Below, in pieces: positions 57,781-64,000 of a stretch of DNA of 64,000 bases. A program made the position numbers and the translations under genes. This stretch comes from Pseudoscleropodium purum (Eukaryota > Streptophyta > Bryopsida > Hypnales > Brachytheciaceae): contig OZ017797.1 in assembly GCA_963969395.1 (NCBI GenBank), positions 39,866,001 to 39,930,000 of the forward strand, in the 5' to 3' direction. The notes under the pieces are model-generated. The model worked only from the letters and a program-made list of their open reading frames with translations, was not told the origin of the DNA and did no database searches. Position 1 is the stretch's first letter; every line of letters starts with the position of its first letter.

Positions 57781-59119
57781 ACAGGTGTTTTTTCTATCAT
57801 TTCGGAGAAGTACACAGTAGTTTCTTCAATATTAGGGTGATACTTGATGATATCTACACTAAAACTAGGTGATACCTACGTAAACTTTTACCATTGGTCT
57901 TAATCTATAGCAGTAATGTGACCAATCGTACCCCCAAAATGGAAATTTCTTATACAACAAGTACAGTAGCCAATATCTTTTGACTGTAGCCACTTGGCGA
58001 AAAATCGTGCATAAAAAAGGCATTGTGTCCTGATATCGGGGCCTTGATGACATCTGCCCGTGCAGGACCCAATTGCATGGGAACTTGGTACCATTGGGAA
58101 CTTGACTAGAGGAAGCCTTTCTCCTTCAATTAGCTTCCCAACTTCTGTCTAAGAGCCCGTTTCCATGGAGCAGCCGGAACTGGAGGCCCTCCAGGTTGAC
58201 CGTGGGCAGAGAGGAAGAAAGATCCTAGAATCTTCCTGTGATTTGTTCCTAAATCCTGCACGATGGTTGAATTGACGGCAGATTTCGTGGCGTTCGCCGG
58301 GGCTACTCCTTTGAGAGTTAGCCCCCACTTTAGCCCCTCTTTACAAGGTGTTAGAAAAATCACAAATTTTCTTTGTTAATGGGACTTTAGTCCCCCAAAA
58401 GGTCCACCTTGGCCAAGCTAAAGTCCCCAATTTTCGCCCCGCCTACCATTTCAATTATTTAACGGGGCTAATACAAAGTAGATTAGTCTCGGGTAAGCCT
58501 TCCTCTGTTAGCCAACGATAATGTCTTTAGCATTCAAATGGCCTTGTTGGCGCTTTTCATGGACGACAAGGGTGCAATGCCATTATTCCAATTCAAACAA
58601 TAAGTGAACAAGCAATACAAACAATAACATTGACAAAAACTTGAGAAGTTCAAATTTTTATAAAATTTAAACTAGGTACAAAGTTTATATGTCACTACTT
58701 CAAATTGGCTTCTACCTACTACCAAGTTAACAATAACTACAACTACTCGTATTCCACCTTTTCGCCTGCTCAAGGTGATGGACATGGAGTTCATGTATAC
58801 CCGATTTATCCTGCATAGCATGACAAAGAGTGTCACATACCAAGACATTCGTGAATTGCAAACACAATGCTTATAGACAAGTAAATGCCCTTGAATAAGG
58901 AAGACTCTTTGTGAATCTATTGACATCTGCTCGTAATGCATTTGCCCATACATAACCTCCCTTTCTGATTCAATCTAATGATATGATTCTTTTTACAAAT
59001 TATGCTATGCTTCCCACAATATGATCCATCAAAACATTCACTTTGAGATCACAAATACTTGATCCTTAAAGGTTATTGTGAAGCAAATAGCAGAACCTAT
59101 GGAAATGAGTGGATTCACT
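57781..59119. other. Non-coding stretch with a GC-richer patch
   Basis: 58130-58500 is less AT-rich and contains AGAGCCCGTTTCCATGG and repeated TAGCCCC, GGGGCTAA and GGGACTTTAGTCCC words, suggestive of a MITE, but paired ends were not found. No kinase-domain motif was seen here, although this is where the kinase part of the LRR gene would be expected. Confidence 0.4.
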
Positions 59120-59129
59120 TGAACTTGAC

Positions 59130-60289
59130 ACCTAGTTTGTCAATGTGATCTAAGTAAGCTACGTTGGAAATCTTGTTGTTTGTGAAGCTCACAAATTGCA
59201 AACGCTAACTCAAATTTCCAGCAAGCAAGTTGTCAATGTCTACTTTTCCTGTTATTTTCTTGTCATCTACATGCCTGACATTGTACTTGTAATGAGACCT
59301 TCTCATATTAGAAAGTATTAGCATCCATAAAGTACTACCATAACTACTCAATGCAACATGTAAACATAATAATGCCTATTGCTCACATTGTAGAACCATT
59401 TATATTTTTATTTTTGCACAATATAAAGAGAAGTTTGCATCTAACAAATGTTGGTTTCTTACAAGGTTTCTAAGCTCTTGAAGCTTCCAAGGATGGAAAA
59501 GGGGATGGCACTAGTATGAGACACTCCTCGCAACATTCTGGAAACCAACATGACAAAGCATTAGTCATATCAAGCACATTTGATATGAAATGTCTATTGA
59601 ATTAGAGTTTAGGGTTGTGTTTACAGTGTCTGTAGGTTTTTGAGTTTGTTAGCCCACTTGGGAAATGACTCCGTCGTGAAATTGTTGTAGCTCAAATCTA
59701 TGTAAATCAGAGGAAGCAAAATTGTTAATGAGCCCAAATATCACATCCAACCTAATTGAATGAGGGTATAGATTGATCACACTCCCACATAACACACTTC
59801 AACCCTGCACCATGTTCTTTGAGAATGTTATTTTACAAAAGAAAAACATGCAATTGGGCACGCTGCTTACAAATATTTCAGTTTTGCCTAAGAGCTCAAG
59901 TCAAGAATGGTGCCTATGAATTGATTCCTTGAAAGATCCAGCATCATTAAAAATGGGATGTTGGATAACAATGTATCCAATCCTCCAGAAAGAAGATTTT
60001 CACTTGCGTTGCTGCAAAAAACATGAAGCAAAGTCATAATCCATAATGCAAATGCAAGATTTTGAAGCTAACATTTGAGGAAAATCAGAACAGGTTATCA
60101 AAGTCCTTCCTGACAACCCATAATGGAATCAGATTCATGCTCAAAACAAAACAACAATCTATTGGAAAAAGTTACAACTCATCAGTCATGTTAGTTTTCA
60201 TGTGAAAAAAATTCACTCACCAAAGTCGAATTGTTGGGTGCCCGGACATCGTTGGAAGTAAACCATCGAAATTATTGTTTGACAAGTCC
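59130..60289 (-). pseudogene. LRR-VIII-1-like receptor ectodomain fragment (five LRR exons)
   Basis: Minus-strand exons of about 70 bp between plant splice sites. 60289-60221 reads DLSNNNFDGLLPTMSGHP and ends at GTGAGTG. From 60011 downward: NLLSGGLDTLLSNIP and LDLSRNQFIGTI. 59697-59625: DLSYNNFTTESFPKW, donor GTAAAC. 59537-59463: SAIPFSILGSFKSLETL, donor GTAAGA. About 59260-59150: LLAGNLS, then LQFVSFTNNKISNV with a stop between. The motif order matches the ectodomain end of plant LRR-VIII-1 receptor kinases (the HPCA1 group), where LRRs are likewise separate exons. At the cell surface such proteins sense apoplastic signals. No transmembrane or kinase exon was found on the 3' side, and in-frame stops occur, so it is probably a truncated pseudogene. 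Confidence 0.65.
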
Positions 60290-60294
60290 CTGAA

Positions 60295-60951
60295 TTCGAA
60301 GACGGCTACTTGAATTTTGCTAGCTGGCTTCGCTCCACGAAGTTGGACAAGCTGCTGCCGTTTGTTATCAACATGTCTTGGACAAAGTTGAGAGACCTCA
60401 ATCTTCCTCCTCCTCTGTATTGCCCTGCTTGGTGTGTGAGTGGTGCCGCTGAAATTGTCAATCACTTAGTGAAGAAGCATAATGCTAAGCCCTACAAGTA
60501 AAATACTTGATAGGCTTTCTCAACGAGAGTTATATTCTTAGCTTGCCTAGACTTAGAAATGACACCCACGATCATAGTGATACGAGTCCAAGACGCTTGA
60601 GATGGTTGTTCTACTCCTGGACTGCTCAAATTCTAGGTTGGATAAAGAAAAGGCATGAAGGAGATGATGACGGACTATCACCTCTGGTCTACCGAGTACT
60701 TCGAGAGGTCGTATACCCTTATTCGAGGGTTAAGCGTCCAACAACAACACCGCTTGCATCTTCAACACTGTCCATCAGCGCCGATGTACACAAGGGCCCT
60801 TCCTCGTCTGCATCTAGAGGTGCTTGGTCGTGCACTGACATTTTGAAACACAGAGACGTCCCTCAGTAGTGGGCTCAACAATTTGAGCACAAGGGAGACA
60901 TTGACAGCAAGATGTTCACTGTAGAAGAAGGAATCGAAAAAAAAAAAAAAA
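60295..60951 (+). pseudogene. Frameshifted gene fragment ending in poly(A), likely retroposed
   Basis: A plus-strand coding-like stretch without introns, from FEDGYLNFASWLRST (about 60297) through LYCPAWCVSGAAEIVNHLV to a stop at 60501. It shifts by one base into KYLIGFLNESYILSLPRLR, and a second shift is likely near 60650 (YHLWSTEYFERSYTLIRGL). It is followed by an A15 run at 60937-60951. Lack of introns, frameshifts and the terminal poly(A) fit a processed pseudogene. It abuts an LRR exon acceptor. Flanking direct repeats were not found. Family not recognised. Confidence 0.5.
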
Positions 60952-60978
60952 GTGGGTATAGGTATGGTTCTATACCTT

Positions 60979-61185
60979 TCATATCTTTATTTGTAGTGCC
61001 CTACATTTGCAATCCAAGTTCTCATCTCCATCACTAATCGTGTTCAAGTAGCTCACTGTGGCTTCACTTCCAAAGAAACAGGTATGTGATGGTTCATGGA
61101 TGTCACTGCACTTGCTCTTCCCTATGGATATGAACTTCAAAATTTCAGTATTTGGAACTTCTCCTAATTCCTGAATACATAGCAA
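60979..61185 (-). other. Possible additional minus-strand exon of the LRR region
   Basis: Frame with GEVPNTEILKFISIGKSKC and SEATVSYLNTISDGDENLDC, preceded on the minus strand by a TATTCAG acceptor near 61175. Cysteine-containing, extracellular-looking, but not matched to a known domain. Could belong to the receptor's N-terminal region or be a chance frame. Confidence 0.25.
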
Positions 61186-62559
61186 ATGAACTCCTACGAG
61201 TTGAGAATACCCAAACTGAATATATAGTACTCCACAAGATACATGACCTATGTTGAGCTACTAGCCAAAATATGAGTCTAGTTTACAGAAAAGGAAATCC
61301 AGCCAATTAAAGAAAATGTGTCAACATTCAATTAGAGTTTTTCGCCTACTGTGCTCACACAACATGCCTACTTCATATCCTTTCCACCTACTGATTCAGT
61401 CACAGAAGAATCCAAGATATGACAGTGGAAAACAGGAAAACAGGTTTTCATTTTCTATTGCTCATCTATAGCAATGCCTAACTCCAAAAAAGCAGAGCAT
61501 GTATTTCTTGACCTATGCCAAACACAGAGATTAAAGAAGATGAAAGAAGAGAGACACAACTGTCAACTGTCCAATAGTTGTGGCACTATGAAGCTCCTGC
61601 TATGAACCCAGTATTTACAAAGGAATGAAGGGGAACAGTGAATCAGAAATGCAATTTAAACTTCAACTTTGCTTGTTTGCATTGACTGGTAACATTCTTA
61701 TATGTCATGAATCCCAAGTTGTCCCTTCAGTGCATTCCTTCGACGTCTGAAAGTTTGTCAAATTCTCCACATCTGCTGAATTGGAAGCTCACATGAGCAT
61801 GTATGACAATTTCATAACCTAACTTGGAAAGTGTGTGCCCTCTAGGAAATTAAACCCAGCAGAAGCATTTCAAACAGAGGCCTAAGAACGAAAAATGTGA
61901 GCTTTTCCCTTCTTGATACTGTCGAAGTAGTGGCAGTAACAACTTCCATTACTACATGGACCGAAACTGCCACCAGTCACTGTACATATGCCGGCAAAAT
62001 CGTGAATAATACCATGAAGAAGTCGTACCAAGGTTTGGGCAGTAGCCTTGCGCACATATGCCTTGGGATGGTTACTCCAAAGCTTCACCAACTTCTTTGC
62101 ATCCCTCAAATTATAGCACTAGAGGGTTATCACTGTGGTTTTTGAGTTGCTCCCTTGTGTTGTTATGTATTTGAGATGGAAACCTTTGATTCAGCAAGCA
62201 TTGGATTCTTGGGACCTACATATATCAAGAGGGGAAGCTTAAGACACACAATTGGGAAGAGGCTTGGATTTTGAAGCTTGGACTTCTACTTTTCAACAGC
62301 TTAAGAAGTTCCTACAACAGTCTGGCAGGAGAAGCAGAATTATGAGAAGTGTCAAATTATTTCGTGAATTCTGTGGAAATTCAAAACTAGCACTATCACA
62401 ATCAGTTCCTAATCCAGATATAAGGTAACTCTGCCCATCCAGCACAAACTCTTGCTAATAGAATTTGAAAACAATCACCTTCAGAATCGGAAGAGCACAT
62501 CAAATAATGCTTCACAACTTCACCATGATTCTCAACGTTCTTTTACTTGCGAAGGCACT
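61186..62559. other. Non-coding or unresolved stretch
   Basis: A minus-strand frame at 61882-62109 has a Cys-rich GGSFGPCSNGSCYCHYFDS peptide, and an overlapping plus frame exists. Neither can be decided. Remaining sequence shows nothing recognisable. Confidence 0.3.
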
Positions 62560-63838
62560 ATGGCAGGTCGAAAATGAACTGCACATGATCATCCTCGGAC
62601 GACGCGACATCATTGACGTCCTAGAAGAATTAAAAAATGTCAATTCTGAAAAGATAAGAAAAACAACTACTTCAAACAGAAACTGATTGAAAAATAGTAC
62701 CCCACAAACAAGGACAACAAGAAGGCATCACAAGCCTGTACCCCACAAAAAATTACTTCAATTCTTGAAAATCACTCACCATGTGTCCTTAAAAATGTAG
62801 CCACGAAGAATAATTTGTCTTCCTCTTCCAAAGACCTGCAGTTCGAGGGAAAAGGTATTCTTTTCCTAGCATTTCTCGCTATTGCATTCTCAGCATTCAT
62901 GAAAGTTGATAATCCCGCATACATTTCATGAACATTTTCAAAATCTAAACGACACATTACAAAACTCTCATCATCACCCTCTTCCTCCTCATCTCCATCG
63001 GGTATATTCTCAGATACAGACTGCCTCCGTTCGAAAGGCTCCGACTCTCTATGATCATCAGGCATATTCTCACATATAGATTGCCTCCGTTCGGAAGGCT
63101 CTGACTTTCTACGGTCAGAGAATTCTTGAAGCTGCGATGGTGAAGGAGACCTCGGCCCTTCAGATGCTTGTGAAGGCTCACCCGTATCACTGTTTGCAAC
63201 TTTTTCTACCTTCCTCTGTTTCCACCTTCTATACTTCAAATTTTTTCTAATTTTCTTGTAAACATCCGCCTCTTCCCATGCGTACTTTTTAGTTTTCCCA
63301 AAATTGATATCCATCAAATCATCCTTCTTCTCATTGATTATTTTCTTCAAAGCATCTCGAACCAAGGGATCTTCTAGAGTGAATGCCCCCTCAGGAAGAT
63401 GGTTATTTGATTGCCCCTCATCAATCCATGCATGTGTTCTTTTATAATTATCAACATAATACTTGTGTTGAATGGGGTACTCATGTTTTAAACATCTTTC
63501 CCCGTACAATTTGTCCTTCACTCGATTGTGCAAGGAAGGAGGATCAAAGATCATTGTGTAACTTGGAGCTCTCTGTCGAGGATGTGTTTGGACAGCTCCT
63601 CTTGCAAGGGGACCACGAAAATCCTCCACCACGTCCACTAGCACTTCCGTCGGTTCAACTGTTGCCTCTTTGGTTGATCTCTCTACTAATTCCGACAATG
63701 GCACCTCCAATTGCCTCCCTGTTTGAATTTCGCTTGGACACATGCCTCTCGGTGCCCTACATTGCCGACAAAATCGTGTTGTATCTCTGTTGAAGGTAGT
63801 GCCACAGTCTTTGCAATGAGGAGACAACATTTTTGGCC
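62560..63838 (-). CDS. Zinc-ribbon protein gene with internal repeat, apparently intact
   Basis: A strong acceptor (ATGTGCAG) on the minus strand ends at 63839, so the exon probably starts at 63838 and the protein at ATG 63830 (MLSPHC). N-terminus: CKDCGTTFNRDTTRFCRQC, a CX2C...CX2C zinc ribbon. Then about 310 open residues with a basic KYRRWKQRK patch, two tandem copies of a 20-residue unit (SEPSERRQSICENMPDD and SEPFERRQSVSENIPDG), an acidic EEEEGDDE run and a conserved-looking end SLEEEDKLFF. The exon ends at a GTGAGTG donor (62779-62773). Two acceptors downstream are possible: TTTTCAG (phase compatible), or TTCTAG at about 62622, giving an acidic end DDHVQFIFDLP and TAG. No membrane segment; probably nuclear or cytosolic. 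Function unknown. Confidence 0.6.
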
Positions 63839-64000
63839 TGCACATTGATCGTAGGTTAGGTCAAATTTGGAGAAAAAAACATAATAAGAGGAAGTGCAAA
63901 TTCTAGTTGAACGAGAAGGTTCTGAAACAAAACCTTCTCTCCCACCATAAATCTCCTTCACCGCATGAGAAGAATGTAAGCCCAAACATACCTAATGTCA
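63839..64000 (-). other. Intron or 5' region of the zinc-ribbon gene, cut by window end
   Basis: Contains a CTAAC-like branch sequence about 20 bases before the acceptor at 63839. An upstream exon, if any, may lie in or beyond the last 150 bases. Confidence 0.3.

Noticed and set aside
58130..58520. GC-richer patch as a MITE
   Set aside because: Several TAGCCCC/GGGGCTA words are suggestive, but no paired ends or target duplication could be found.
1..64000. tRNA, rRNA, CRISPR or organellar sequence
   Set aside because: Scanned by eye for tRNA B-box-like GGTTCGAATCC, rRNA cores and regular spacer arrays; none seen. The only tRNA-like sequence is the copia primer site.

Overview
This is nuclear DNA of a land plant. 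It is very AT-rich and repeat-dense, and only a few stretches look like working genes. Support for a plant: a Ty1/copia element, a hAT element with Ac/Ds-type ends, a leucine-rich-repeat receptor ectodomain built from small exons of about 70 bp like the plant LRR-VIII-1 receptors, and plant-type splice sites. I cannot name the species. The repeat load is compatible with a non-seed plant or another large plant genome, but that is only a guess. No rRNA, tRNA, CRISPR array or bacterial-style operon was seen.

Layout. 1-2.7 kb: AT-rich repeats, including a TTAA-flanked element (1968-2604). 2.8-5.3 kb: a minus-strand multi-exon gene (copy A), damaged and carrying a 329-bp PIF/Harbinger-like MITE. 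5.5-22.6 kb: gene-free, with several copies of a TTAA-flanked repeat superfamily and a 730-bp element with 19-bp inverted ends. 22.67-28.42 kb: one 931-bp TTAA repeat split by a 4.8-kb Ty1/copia element. The copia element is defective (three nonsense codons and two large pol deletions) but still has 98%-similar LTRs, 5-bp target duplications and a half-tRNA primer site. 28.4-32.3 kb: nothing recognised.

32.36-44.75 kb: the most striking region. A second TTAA repeat is split by an 11,726-bp hAT-type transposon with 11-bp Ac-like inverted repeats and a perfect 8-bp target duplication. No hAT transposase is recognisable. It carries three decayed gene blocks. One is a protein-kinase-like protein (minus strand). 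The other two (one minus, one plus) share an unusual Cys/His/Trp N-terminal domain; one continues into a Gly/Ser/Tyr-rich tail, the other into a coiled coil and a RING-like motif. CpG-rich CGTCCG/CGGACG clusters lie at both transposon ends and again upstream of each gene block. A 304-bp MITE at 56.0 kb has the same ends and is a miniature relative.

45.6-47.7 kb: copy B of the 2.8-5.3 kb gene, better preserved. 47.7-58.9 kb: mostly non-coding, with a few exon-like pieces, fragments of a copy C, another TTAA repeat and the hAT MITE. 59.1-60.3 kb: LRR exons on the minus strand of an LRR-VIII-1-like receptor whose kinase part is not visible. A frameshifted plus-strand gene fragment ending in a poly(A) run abuts one LRR exon and looks retroposed. 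62.5-63.84 kb: an apparently intact minus-strand gene for a zinc-ribbon protein, the best candidate for a live gene here.

The window is therefore not a pathway. It is a record of duplication and nested insertion: a duplicated gene block, TTAA repeats, then copia and hAT insertions into those repeats. Paralogous unoccupied sites in the same window let several insertions be read to the base.
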